DNA of 20,558 nucleotides from Pseudomonadota bacterium (GCA_021787175.1 JAJYMF010000024.1:1-20558), one strand, 5' to 3'. Shown: positions 1 through 8,076, counted from the stretch's first letter. Numbers and translations: made by a program. The notes: a model not told the origin generated them from the sequence alone.

Positions 1-92
1 GCGAAGCGCTGCTGCCGACGGTGACCGCGGCGTTTCGCGCGCTGGCGCCGCTGCTCGATTACCTCTGCGCCGCGCTCGATCTCGAGTTCTGA
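1..92 (+). CDS. C-terminal end of an unidentified protein (partial)
   Basis: An open frame runs in from the left edge and ends with a TGA at 90-92. The 29 visible residues end in LDYLCAALDLEF and look like an amphipathic helix of Leu, Ala and Phe. A closing helix of this kind is common at the end of winged-helix regulators (MarR or HxlR type), but that is only a guess from a short tail. High GC at codon third positions agrees with real coding. The start and all diagnostic domains lie outside the window, so no function is assigned. Confidence 0.4.
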   Translation, partial: EALLPTVTAAFRALAPLLDYLCAALDLEF

Positions 93-213
93 GCACCTGC
101 TGCGACGCAAGGTGACCCGCGCTGGCGGCTCTGGTCTAGTGCGCACGCCGTGATCGCGCCGAGGGGGCCGTTCGCGGCGGGGATCCGCGCAAGCGGGGCA
201 TTGGGGCGCAAAC

Positions 214-235
214 GGGCGCGCACTGCGCGTCGCCC
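214..235 (+). other. Stem-loop between the partial gene and the lipase gene
   Basis: GGGCG (214-218) plus CGC (219-221) pair with GCG (227-229) plus CGCCC (231-235), with one bulged T at 230 and a 5-base loop. No T-run follows. It may help end transcription of the upstream gene or sit in the leader of the lipase gene. In a region this GC-rich, a stem of this size can arise by chance. Confidence 0.25.
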
Positions 236-286
236 GCACGTGCGTCGATATTGCGTCGGCGCAAAGCCGGCATTGGGGGAACAATC

Positions 287-1144
287 ATGAAACGCATCCT
301 GCTGGCGTGCGTGCTGCTGCTGGGCGCCGCCTCGGCGCACGCCGTCACCGGCGTAGCCTTCGTCCACGGCACCGGCGACCAGACCAACGCCTACGCCGAC
401 TACTGGCAGTCGCCGATGATCGAGTCGGTGCGCCAGGGACTGGCCGACCCCAACAACCTGCTGGTGGTCAACTGCGATTTCACCCAGTACATGTGGACCG
501 CCCCGGCGGCGGGCTGTCTCGCCAACCAGCTCTATGGCTTCATCACCTCGCGCGGTATCGACCGCCTCATCGTCATCACGCACTCGAACGGCGGCAATGT
601 GATGCGCTGGATCCTGTCCAATCCGACCTGGGACAGCCGCTACCCCACCATCATCAACGCGGTCGCGCGCGTCGATGCGCTGGCGCCGTCCAGCGCCGGC
701 ACACCGCTGGCAGACGCCGTGATCAACGGCAACGTGTTCGAGAGTTCGGTGGGCTGGCTGCTCGGTTACGCCAACGACGCCGTGCGCCAGCAGCAGGTCG
801 GCTGGATGGCCTACTACAACCAGAACTGGCTGCTCGGCACCGCCGGTCGGCCGGCGCTGCCGATGCCGTTCCGCGACGTGGTCGGGACCGACGTGTCGGC
901 TTCGCCCTTCAGCTCCAACTCCTACTGCGGCGGCTACGCCGAAAACGTCGGCCTCAGCGTGACCCAGCTCTGGCTGTCGAGCTGCTCGGACGGCTTCATC
1001 GACTGCTCGAGCGCCGCCGCCGCCGGCAGCGTGTGGTTCTACGACACTCAGGGCACGGGCGGCATGGTGCTCTCGCACAACCAGAGCCGACGCGCCTGCT
1101 TCGGTCTCGACACCGTGCTGCGCACCGACGTAGCCGCCAACTGA
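287..1144 (+). CDS. Exported lipase-like alpha/beta hydrolase
   Basis: This 285-residue protein has a typical Sec signal peptide (residues 1-19, ending AHA). The mature part starts with VAFVHGTG, the oxyanion-hole strand and loop of extracellular lipases. The nucleophile elbow is THSNGG with Ser100, a variant of GxSxG in which the first Gly is Thr. SAGTPLAD matches the 'GSPLAD'-like segment of bacterial lipases. SDG at 234-236 and His264 in LSHNQ are at the usual places for the catalytic Asp and His. Six cysteines in the mature chain could form disulfides, as expected for a periplasmic or secreted enzyme. It probably hydrolyses ester bonds in lipids, but the substrate cannot be read from sequence. 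The ATG at 287 is preferred over an upstream in-frame TTG (251) because GGGGGA precedes it and the signal peptide starts there. The next gene begins 13 bases downstream, so the two are probably co-transcribed. Confidence 0.82.
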   Translation: MKRILLACVLLLGAASAHAVTGVAFVHGTGDQTNAYADYWQSPMIESVRQGLADPNNLLVVNCDFTQYMWTAPAAGCLANQLYGFITSRGIDRLIVITHSNGGNVMRWILSNPTWDSRYPTIINAVARVDALAPSSAGTPLADAVINGNVFESSVGWLLGYANDAVRQQQVGWMAYYNQNWLLGTAGRPALPMPFRDVVGTDVSASPFSSNSYCGGYAENVGLSVTQLWLSSCSDGFIDCSSAAAAGSVWFYDTQGTGGMVLSHNQSRRACFGLDTVLRTDVAAN

Positions 1145-1157
1145 GCCGGAGAACACC

Positions 1158-2432
1158 ATGAAATTGCCGTCCTCCCTGATCGTTCTGGTGCTCGCTCTGG
1201 CCGCGCCAGCGCTTGGCGCCACCGAACTCGCGCTCGACCCGCCGGCGACCGGCGACCTGGTTCCGGGTACGTTGCGACCGGCCCCGAGCGCAATCCCGAG
1301 AACGCTGTCCGTCGCCCCGTCAGCGATCCCGGCCCAGCCGCAGCCGACCACCGTCGAACACCGGCCGGTGCAGGTGGACTGGGCGCTCAACCCGCGTGTC
1401 CCGCTGCAGACCACCCCGCAGACGTTCGTGCCGCGTAGCCGCGAATACTGGATGGATGTCACCCAGAGCGAACTGCAGCGCGGCGTGCCCTTGCCGGTCA
1501 GTGCGCCGGGCGCGGTGATCCGCCTGAACCCTGCGGCCGGCCGCTACGGCGCACTTCGGCCGGCGCAGGTCAGCCTGCAGGTCGGCGCGCGCACGCTGAA
1601 CGCCGCCGGTCCCGGCGTGGCTACCGCGGACACTCGCGCGCTGGCCGCAGCAGGCATCTCGGCGCCGCCCGGCAGCGTGATGCTGCATCTGGATCCGACG
1701 CTGGGCAGCACCACGCCGACGCTACGTGCGCCTGCCGCGCACGGCCGCTACGTAGTGCATGTCTTCGAGCCCCAAAGCCATACTGAACTGAGCGCGCGAC
1801 TGGCGCATGGCAGCGTGCTGGCAGGGCAGGCGCAAACCGTGCGCCTGAACTTGGACGCCGCCGGCACGATCGCACCCATCGGTAGCGTCGGCGGATTCGT
1901 CATGGCACCCGACGGGCAGACGCGTACCCTGCACTTCACCCACGAAGCCGACGGCAGCGTTCGTGCCACGGTGCCCACCGGTTTCACCGACACGACCGGT
2001 GGCGCTCTGTGGGAGGTACACAGTTTCACCAGCAGCGTCATCCGCGGACGTACGGTGCTGCGCGACGTGACCACCGTGTTCGCGAGCGCCGTGCCGAATG
2101 CCCGGCTCGCCGGCGACGCCGACGTGCAGCACGACGCGCGCGGCGGACTGGACGTACGGTTCGGGGTGTTGGCGGAAAACGCCAGTCGCTACGCGCTCGG
2201 CGCGACGCTATGGGCGACCGGCGCGGATGGTCGTCTGCACCCGATCGGCTACGCGCAGTCGGCGGACTGGCTCGACGCCGGCCACGGCGCCCTGGTCCTG
2301 CACTTCGACGCCGCCGTGGTACGGCGCGCCGGGTTCGGCCCTCCTTATGCGCTGCGCGACCTGCGACTGCAGGATCAGGCCACGATGAGCCTGCTGGAAC
2401 GCCGCGCGGACGCGCTCACGTTCGCTTTCTGA
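1158..2432 (+). CDS. Exported DUF4785-like protein of unknown function
   Basis: This 424-residue protein begins with a clear signal peptide (about residues 1-20, ending ALG). A Pro/Ala-rich stretch follows to about residue 85. The segment from YWMDVTQSELQRGVPLP resembles what I recall of the DUF4785 family found in xanthomonads; this is from memory and unverified. The rest alternates short beta-strand-like segments with Gly/Asp turns, suggesting stacked Ig-like or beta-sandwich domains, with no visible catalytic motif. No cysteines and no membrane anchor are seen, so a soluble periplasmic or secreted location is likely. CGGAGAA lies just before the ATG. It follows the lipase gene by 13 bases, so an accessory role such as secretion, folding or surface binding is possible but not shown. 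A strong hairpin lies 10 bases after its stop. Confidence 0.7.
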   Translation: MKLPSSLIVLVLALAAPALGATELALDPPATGDLVPGTLRPAPSAIPRTLSVAPSAIPAQPQPTTVEHRPVQVDWALNPRVPLQTTPQTFVPRSREYWMDVTQSELQRGVPLPVSAPGAVIRLNPAAGRYGALRPAQVSLQVGARTLNAAGPGVATADTRALAAAGISAPPGSVMLHLDPTLGSTTPTLRAPAAHGRYVVHVFEPQSHTELSARLAHGSVLAGQAQTVRLNLDAAGTIAPIGSVGGFVMAPDGQTRTLHFTHEADGSVRATVPTGFTDTTGGALWEVHSFTSSVIRGRTVLRDVTTVFASAVPNARLAGDADVQHDARGGLDVRFGVLAENASRYALGATLWATGADGRLHPIGYAQSADWLDAGHGALVLHFDAAVVRRAGFGPPYALRDLRLQDQATMSLLERRADALTFAF

Positions 2433-2442
2433 TCTCCGCAAT

Positions 2443-2470
2443 GGCACCCCGGCGGGATTGCCGGGGTGCC
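2443..2470 (+). terminator. Hairpin terminator after the lipase/DUF4785 pair
   Basis: A perfect 11-bp inverted repeat (GGCACCCCGGC, 2443-2453, and GCCGGGGTGCC, 2460-2470) encloses a 6-base loop and begins 10 bases after the preceding stop codon. It lacks a following T-run, so it is not a canonical rho-independent terminator. Its position and strength still suggest transcript end formation or 3' end protection. Confidence 0.6.
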
Positions 2471-2542
2471 GTGCGCCGCCCCGGCTGCGACGTGCGGGCG
2501 TAACGCCTCGGCACCGCACGTGCACTGTGGCAGGCTGCGGTC

Positions 2543-3688
2543 ATGGATCGCGCGCCGACCGCTCGTCTCGCCGGCTTCTATTTCGCCTACTACGCCGCGC
2601 TCGGCGCCTATACGCCGTACTTCAGCGTGTACTTGCACGCGCGCGGCCTGGACGCGGTCGCCATCAGCACGGTGATGAGCCTGTGGTACGCCACGCGCGT
2701 GCTGGCGCCCTCGACCTGGAGCTGGGCGGCCGGGCGTTCGCCGCGACCGGTGCGCTGGCTGCGCGGCGGCGCGCTGCTGATGCTGGCCGGCTTCGTGCCC
2801 TTCCTGTGGTCGCTGCCCTACGCCGGCCTGGCGCTGGCGATGCTGGTGTATGCGTTTTTCGCCAACGCGATCATGCCGCAGTTCGAGACGCTGACTCTGT
2901 CGCATCTGCCGGGGCGCAGCGAGCGCTACGGCAGCATCCGCGTCTGGGGTTCGATCGGCTTCATCGCCGTCGTGCTGCTGTATGGCCAGCTGTTCGATCA
3001 CCTCGACGTGCGCTGGCTGCCGGCGCTGATGCTGCCGTGGCTGGTGCTGGTGCTGGTATTGAGCCTGGGCAACGATTACGGCCCCGGCCACCACGAAGCG
3101 CCGACGGCCGTCGAGGGCATCGGCGCGATCCTGCGCCGGCGCGAGGTGATCGCCTTCTTCGTCATCGCGCTGCTGATGCAGATGGCCTTCGGCCCGTACC
3201 ACACCCTGTTCTCGCTGTACCTGCGCCATCACGGCTACAGCTCGGGCGCGATCGGCGCACTGTGGGCCGCAGGCGTGGGCATCGAGATCGTGGTGTTCTT
3301 TCTGGCCGCGCGTTTCCTGCTGCGCTTCGCGCCGCGCACGGTGATGCTGGCCGGGTTGCTCAGCGCGGCCGCGCGCTGGACCGCCACCGCGCTGCTGCCG
3401 CAGCACGCCTGGGTGATGGTGCTGGCGCAGCTGGTGCACGCGCTCAACTTCGCCGCGTTCTATGCCGCCGCCATGCGACTGCTGACGCGCTACTTTCCCG
3501 GTCGCCTGCTCGGCCACGGCCAAGGCGTCTATTACGGCTTTTCCTCGGGTGTCGGCGGCGTGCTCGGGGCCCTGCTGACCGGCCGGCTGTGGGCGCTGGA
3601 CGACGGTCGCAGCGCCTTTCTGATGGCGGCCGCGCTGTGCCTGCTGGGCGCCTGGGTCGCGCTGCGCGGCCTGCCAGCCGAATCCTGA
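2543..3688 (+). CDS. MFS transporter, HcaT-like family
   Basis: This 381-residue integral membrane protein has about 12 hydrophobic segments, the usual size for the major facilitator superfamily. The start (FYFAYYAALGAYTPYFSVYL), the segment YGSIRVWGSIGF near residue 135, and the second half (HHGYSSGAIGALWAAGVGIE) line up by eye with E. coli HcaT, the putative 3-phenylpropionate permease, and the wider MFS_1-like family. It probably moves a small solute across the inner membrane by proton symport. The substrate is unknown: no aromatic catabolism genes are nearby, so the HcaT name should not be taken as function. The ATG is preceded only by a weak AGG. The gene stands alone after a hairpin and converges with the next gene. 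Confidence 0.82.
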   Translation: MDRAPTARLAGFYFAYYAALGAYTPYFSVYLHARGLDAVAISTVMSLWYATRVLAPSTWSWAAGRSPRPVRWLRGGALLMLAGFVPFLWSLPYAGLALAMLVYAFFANAIMPQFETLTLSHLPGRSERYGSIRVWGSIGFIAVVLLYGQLFDHLDVRWLPALMLPWLVLVLVLSLGNDYGPGHHEAPTAVEGIGAILRRREVIAFFVIALLMQMAFGPYHTLFSLYLRHHGYSSGAIGALWAAGVGIEIVVFFLAARFLLRFAPRTVMLAGLLSAAARWTATALLPQHAWVMVLAQLVHALNFAAFYAAAMRLLTRYFPGRLLGHGQGVYYGFSSGVGGVLGALLTGRLWALDDGRSAFLMAAALCLLGAWVALRGLPAES

Positions 3689-3690
3689 GA

Positions 3691-3717
3691 ATCGCGGAAG
3701 GAAAGACGGCCCGCGAT
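3691..3717. terminator. Weak inverted repeat between convergent genes
   Basis: ATCGCGG (3691-3697) and CCGCGAT (3711-3717) form a 7-bp stem with a 13-base loop in the 54-base gap between two convergent stop codons. The position fits a shared bidirectional terminator, but the loop is long and no T-run follows on either strand. Confidence 0.3.
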
Positions 3718-3742
3718 CCGGACCGCCCATCCATCCGTGCGC

Positions 3743-4519
3743 TTACTTGGCAGGAATGTAACTCAGCTCCTTGTTGTAGCTCCAGATGCCGTCCCACTGG
3801 TGATCGATGGCATCGAAGAACTGTTTGCGTATCGCCGCCGCCTGCGCCTTGCCGTAGACCTTTTCCATCATCGCCTTGATCGACGGATTCGGCTCCTGGC
3901 CGATCTCGGCCCAGGACTTGTTCGGCCAGACCAGAATGTAATCCGCGAAACCGCGGCCGCCCCCGGTGACGGCGTCCGCGAACCACTGGCCTTCCCATTT
4001 GCTTTTCGTGGCCGCGGCGGCGTACTTCTCGACCGCCTCGGTAAAGCTGGCGCCCTGCCCCGCTTTCACCTTGACGTCGAGCACATACACAAAGGCCGGC
4101 ATCCCGCTCGTGCCGGCATCCATGTGACTCATCTTCGGCCTGCCCTCGGCAACCCAGCTGTAGGCTTTGCTGATGTGCGGCATCACGCCGGTCGTGAAAT
4201 CGCCGCCGCAGGCCTTGTCGGCGGGGTCCATGGCGTCGATGCCGGCCCAGGTCTTGGTGTCGCTCTCGAAGACATAGCGGCCGAGGTCGCCGGTTTCGGC
4301 GTTCCAGGCCCACAGTGCGTGCGCGGCGGAATGCTCGTGCATGCACTTCAGCCACGCTTTCATGCCGTCACGAAACGCCTGGTCGTGCGCAGGCGCGACC
4401 TCGACCACGTAAAAGCGCGACACCGACGCCGATTCTTCCGCGTGGGCCGTGCCCATTCCCGCTGCGATCAGCAGTCCTGCCACGGCCAGTACTCGACGTA
4501 CTGCGTTCTTCTTGTTCAT
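3743..4519 (-). CDS. Exported protein of unknown function with a duplicated ABM-like half
   Basis: This 258-residue protein has a signal peptide (residues 1-27, ending AHA) and is probably periplasmic. The mature part is an internal duplication. The first half starts YVVEVAPAHDQAF (residue 37) and ends KTWAGID (89-95). The second starts YVLDVKVKAGQGASF (145) and ends KSWAEIG (201-207). Each half reads beta strand, long helix, then Trp- and Gly-rich strands, a layout that fits the ferredoxin-like fold of the antibiotic-biosynthesis-monooxygenase (ABM)/dimeric alpha-beta barrel superfamily. That fold assignment is inference; the duplication is visible. No catalytic residues can be named. AGGAG lies 6 bases before the ATG. 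The region upstream is AT-rich and holds a palindrome that may control this gene. It converges with the MFS gene. Confidence 0.65.
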   Translation of the reverse strand: MNKKNAVRRVLAVAGLLIAAGMGTAHAEESASVSRFYVVEVAPAHDQAFRDGMKAWLKCMHEHSAAHALWAWNAETGDLGRYVFESDTKTWAGIDAMDPADKACGGDFTTGVMPHISKAYSWVAEGRPKMSHMDAGTSGMPAFVYVLDVKVKAGQGASFTEAVEKYAAAATKSKWEGQWFADAVTGGGRGFADYILVWPNKSWAEIGQEPNPSIKAMMEKVYGKAQAAAIRKQFFDAIDHQWDGIWSYNKELSYIPAK

Positions 4520-4667
4520 GGCCTACTCCTCGCTGAAGCAGCGTCGCCCGAACGCGGGCATGCGTCCGAATCGGATGCTGCAGCCGGAGACGGCTATCAC
4601 CACGGCACAACCGCGTCAACGCATTTGTTTCTCGCAAACGGTCGATCAACTAAATGCAGGCTTTTTA

Positions 4668-4685
4668 TGTTTCAAAAATGAAACA
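4668..4685. promoter_or_regulatory. Perfect AT-rich palindrome, candidate operator
   Basis: TGTTTCA (4668-4674), AAAA (4675-4678) and TGAAACA (4679-4685) form a perfect 7-bp dyad of operator-like size in a stretch of about 37% GC (4621-4680), far below the surroundings. A second TGTTTC lies at 4626-4631, 42 bases away (about four helical turns), inside a weaker dyad (GTTT, 4627-4630, with AAAC, 4636-4639). The palindrome is about 150 bases upstream of the minus-strand exported-protein gene and just past the epmA stop. No T-run follows on the minus strand, so it does not look like an epmA terminator. Confidence 0.45.
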
Positions 4686-4719
4686 GATTGACCGCGGCGA
4701 ATGGATTGCGACAGGGCAT

Positions 4720-5679
4720 TCAAACCTGATCGAACGGGAAGGCCAGCACGTCGGCGATGGCTTCGGTGTCGTGCATCGCCATCAGCAGCCGCTCGATGCC
4801 CAGCGCCACGCCGGCACAATCGGGCAGCGCGTCGAGCACCGCCAGCAGGCGCTCGTCGAGCGGCAGCTCGCGCTGCCCGCGCGCACGGCGGCGCGCGTTG
4901 TCGCGCTCGAAGCGCGCGCGCTGTTCGGCGGCGTCATTGAGCTCGTGATAGCCGTTGGCCAGCTCCTGGGTGCCCAGATACACCTCGAAGCGTTCGGCCA
5001 GCGGCGGATCGCCGGCGCGGATGCGCGCCAGCGCGCACTGGCTGGCCGGGTAGTCGTGGACCACGGTGATGCGATCGGCCGGAAAGGTCGGCTGGATGCG
5101 GTGCGTCAACAGCAGATCCAGCCAGTCGTCGCGGGTGAGCCCGGCCGGGTCGATGGCGATATCCGCCAACGGCGCGCGCAGGTCAGCGATGTCCGCCCGG
5201 TGCGGATCGAGGCCCAGGCTTTCGACGAACAGCGTGGCATAGCTGCGTTCAATCACCGCGGCGCGTCGTCCCGCCAGCGCCAATGCGCCCTGCACCAGCG
5301 CGACGGTTTCGGCAGCCAGCTTTCGATGATCGAAGCCGACGCGATACCACTCCAGCAGAGTGAACTCAGGGTTGTGGCACCGCCCGATCTCGCCGTCGCG
5401 AAACACGCGACCCAGTTCGTAGCAGTCGCCGATGCCCGCGGCCAGCAGACGCTTCAGCGGAAACTCCGGAGAGGTGCGCAGCCAGCGTTCACACGCGCCG
5501 GCATCGACGTGACCCGAAAACCGCGTCGCAAAACTTTCGATGTTGGGCTCGGTACTGGCCGCCGCGGACAGGATCGGCGTCTCCACCTCGAGCGCCCCGC
5601 GCGCGGCGAAAAAAGCGCGGATCGCGGCATACAGCCGCGCGCGCAAGAGCAGGGTATCGTGCACCGCTGAACCCTTCAT
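4720..5679 (-). CDS. epmA: EpmA (GenX/PoxA), EF-P beta-lysine ligase
   Basis: This protein of about 319 residues resembles the catalytic core of class II lysyl-tRNA synthetase without an anticodon-binding domain. EpmA attaches (R)-beta-lysine to a conserved lysine of elongation factor P, which helps ribosomes through polyproline stretches. Visible signatures are RTSPEF (68-73), the motif 2 block RVFRDGEIGRCHNPEFTLLEWY (91-112), FEVYLGTQELANGYHEL in the middle, and motif 3 as GVALGIERLLMA near the end. Length and order match E. coli EpmA (325 aa). It starts 12 bases after the ligA stop, so the two are probably one transcript. The start is uncertain: a TTG at 5685 and the ATG at 5679 have weak ribosome sites, while a GTG at 5664 is preceded by AAGGG at 7 bases and would give 314 residues. 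EpmB and EF-P are not in the window. Confidence 0.92.
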   Translation of the reverse strand: MKGSAVHDTLLLRARLYAAIRAFFAARGALEVETPILSAAASTEPNIESFATRFSGHVDAGACERWLRTSPEFPLKRLLAAGIGDCYELGRVFRDGEIGRCHNPEFTLLEWYRVGFDHRKLAAETVALVQGALALAGRRAAVIERSYATLFVESLGLDPHRADIADLRAPLADIAIDPAGLTRDDWLDLLLTHRIQPTFPADRITVVHDYPASQCALARIRAGDPPLAERFEVYLGTQELANGYHELNDAAEQRARFERDNARRRARGQRELPLDERLLAVLDALPDCAGVALGIERLLMAMHDTEAIADVLAFPFDQV

Positions 5680-5691
5680 GCCCAAACGCGC

Positions 5692-8076
5692 TCAGGCGGC
5701 ATGATCATCAAGAAACGCCTGCAGCCGCGCCTCGTCCCAGATCTCGACACCCAGCTCGCGCGCCTTGTCCAGCTTGGAGCCGGCGGCCTCGCCGGCGACC
5801 ACGAACGCCGTCTTTTTCGACACGCTGCCGGCGATTTTTGCCCCTAGCGATTCGAGCTTCGCACCAGCGTCTTCGCGGGTCATTGAACTCAGGGTGCCGG
5901 TGAGCACGACGCTTTGGCCCGTCAGTGGGCCGTCCGGCGTTTCCAAGTTCCCCGATACCGGAAGTGCAGCCGCGAAGGCCTCGGCTTCAGCAAGTGCTTC
6001 CGGTCCGGGGCCGGCCAGCCAGGCGTGCAGCGAAGCCACCGTCTTGGCACTCGGCGCCGCGGCCGCCCAGTCCTGCACTGCACCGGCGCGCAGTGCGGTC
6101 ACACTTGGATAGGCAGCTGCGAGGCGGATCGCACCGACATCGCCCACCTGCGGGATGCCGCTCAATTCGATCAGGCTGGCAAGGCTCAGCCGTTCACGCA
6201 GCGCCGCGAGTGGTAGATGTTCGTCACTGGGCTCGACGCCCGCCGCCAGCAGCGCATCGACCGCCTCGCGATTGCCGAACTGGGCAAAGAAGGTCGCGAT
6301 CGAACGCGCGGTTTCCTCACCGATGTCGGGCAGCGCGCGCAGCACCAGGGGCGGCGCGCGGCGCACGCGATCGAGGCTGCCCAATGTCTTCGCCAATGTC
6401 TTCGCCGTTTCCTCGCCGATGTGCATGATGCCGAGCGCAAACAACAATCGCGCCAGCGTCGGCCGTTTGCTGGCGGCGATCGCGGCCAGCAGGTTTTCGG
6501 CCCAGCGCGTGGCGATCTTGCCCTTGCGCACGGTCTCCGGCGTCGTGCCGTCGCGCTGGTCGGCGCGTTGTTTCATCGTCAGCAGGTCTTCCAGTTTCAA
6601 CGCATACAAATCGGCCGGCGTTCGCACGTAGTCGAATGCGCACAGGTCCTCGACGATGCGTTCGCCCAGGCCCTCGATGTCCAGCGCCCGGCGTGAGGCG
6701 AAGTGCAGGACCGCCTCGCGGCGCTGTGCGGCACAGGTCAGCCCGCCGGAGCAGCGCCAGGCCACCTCGCCCTCTTCGCGCACCAGTTGCGAACCGCAGA
6801 CCGGGCAGTGCGTCGGCATCGTCCAAAACTCGCTGTGCAGCGGGCGCTGCTCGGGGATCACCCGCACCACCTCCGGAATCACGTCGCCGGCGCGGCGCAC
6901 GATCACGCGATCGCCGACGCGCACGTCGAGGCGCGCGACCTGGTCGGCGTTGTGCAGCGTGGCGCTGGTGACCACCACGCCGGCCACCGTCACCGGCGCC
7001 AGCCGCGCGACCGGCGTCACCGCACCGGTGCGGCCGATCTGCACCTCGATCGTCTCGACCGTGGTCGCCTGCTCCTCGGCGGGGAACTTGTGCGCGATCG
7101 CCCAGCGCGGCGCGCGGGCGACGAAGCCCAGCACCCGCTGCTGGTCGTAACGGTCGAGCTTGTAGACCACGCCGTCGATGTCGTACGCCAGCCGTGCGCG
7201 CTTCGCGCCGATGCGGCGGTAGTAGGCGATCAGCCCCGCGACCCCCCGCGCGCAGCCGACTTCGGGCGATACCGGCAGGCCCCAGTCACGCAATCGCGCC
7301 AGCGTGGCCGAATGCGTCTCGGGCAAGGCATCACCCGGATCGACCACACCCACGCCGTAGGCATAGAAGCCCAGCGGCCGCCGCGCGGTCACCGCGGGAT
7401 CGAGCTGGCGCAGGCTGCCGGCCGCGCCATTGCGCGGGTTGGCCAGCGGCTTCTCGCCCTGCGCCAGCGCCACCGCGTTGAATTTTGCGAACGCCGCACG
7501 CGGCATGATCACCTCGCCGCGCACTTCCAGCACGCGCGGCCAGACGGCGCCGCGCAGACGCAGCGGGATCGCCCGCACGGTGCGCAGGTTGGCGGTCACG
7601 TTCTCGCCAACGCTGCCGTCGCCGCGCGTCGCGCCTTGCATGAAAACGCCGTCTTCGTAGCGCAGGCTGATCGCCAGGCCATCGAGCTTGGGCTCGACCG
7701 AAAACACCGGATCCTGCTCGCCCAGTGCCTCCTCGATGCGACGCACGAACTCGTTCACTTCGCGGAAGCGCGCCGCGTCGTCGGCGGCATCGATAGCGTC
7801 GAAGGCGTTGTTCAACGACAGCATCGGCAGTGCGTGGCGCACCTCGGCGAAGCCTTCGGCGGGCCGGGCGCCCACGCGGCGCGTCGGCGAGTCGGGCGTG
7901 ACCAGATCGGGATGAGCATGTTCGATCGCCTCGAGCTCGCGCAGCAGGCGGTCGTAGTCCGCGTCCGGGATCGCCGGGTCGTCGAGCACGTGGTAGCGGT
8001 AATTGGCGTCCTCGATGCGCGCGCGCAGGTCGGCAGCGCGGGCGGCGATCTCGGCGGAATCCGGTTCGGGCGTCAT
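5692..8076 (-). CDS. ligA: NAD+-dependent DNA ligase LigA
   Basis: This 794-residue enzyme seals nicks in DNA during replication and repair using NAD+. Domain Ia lies at about 5-65 (NYRYHVLDDPAIPDADYD). The adenylation domain follows, with the active-site lysine Lys130 in EPKLDG. The OB fold (GRTGAVTPVA, 348-357) comes next, then a four-cysteine zinc finger (Cys424, 427, 442, 448), helix-hairpin-helix repeats (about 465-600) and a C-terminal BRCT domain (about 715-790). It is longer than E. coli LigA (671 aa). By eye the extra length is a roughly 20-residue basic insert at about 502-525 and about 85-90 residues at 620-710 that contain another HhH-like motif (IPQVGDVGAIRLA). All catalytic features are intact. 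epmA follows at once. Its divergent neighbour starts 91 bases upstream; TAAACT (minus strand, 8101-8106) is a possible -10 there, without a good -35. Confidence 0.97.
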   Translation of the reverse strand: MTPEPDSAEIAARAADLRARIEDANYRYHVLDDPAIPDADYDRLLRELEAIEHAHPDLVTPDSPTRRVGARPAEGFAEVRHALPMLSLNNAFDAIDAADDAARFREVNEFVRRIEEALGEQDPVFSVEPKLDGLAISLRYEDGVFMQGATRGDGSVGENVTANLRTVRAIPLRLRGAVWPRVLEVRGEVIMPRAAFAKFNAVALAQGEKPLANPRNGAAGSLRQLDPAVTARRPLGFYAYGVGVVDPGDALPETHSATLARLRDWGLPVSPEVGCARGVAGLIAYYRRIGAKRARLAYDIDGVVYKLDRYDQQRVLGFVARAPRWAIAHKFPAEEQATTVETIEVQIGRTGAVTPVARLAPVTVAGVVVTSATLHNADQVARLDVRVGDRVIVRRAGDVIPEVVRVIPEQRPLHSEFWTMPTHCPVCGSQLVREEGEVAWRCSGGLTCAAQRREAVLHFASRRALDIEGLGERIVEDLCAFDYVRTPADLYALKLEDLLTMKQRADQRDGTTPETVRKGKIATRWAENLLAAIAASKRPTLARLLFALGIMHIGEETAKTLAKTLGSLDRVRRAPPLVLRALPDIGEETARSIATFFAQFGNREAVDALLAAGVEPSDEHLPLAALRERLSLASLIELSGIPQVGDVGAIRLAAAYPSVTALRAGAVQDWAAAAPSAKTVASLHAWLAGPGPEALAEAEAFAAALPVSGNLETPDGPLTGQSVVLTGTLSSMTREDAGAKLESLGAKIAGSVSKKTAFVVAGEAAGSKLDKARELGVEIWDEARLQAFLDDHAA

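Noticed and set aside
197..278. Direct repeat GGCATTGGGG upstream of the lipase gene (near 197 and 269)
   Set aside because: A ten-base repeat in such GC-skewed sequence is weak, with no accompanying dyad or promoter logic.
59..1462. Long minus-strand open frame (467 codons) opposite the lipase gene
   Set aside because: It is antisense to a gene with a clear signal peptide and catalytic motifs. Its translation is low-complexity Ala/Val/Gly/Arg/His, typical of a GC-rich shadow frame.
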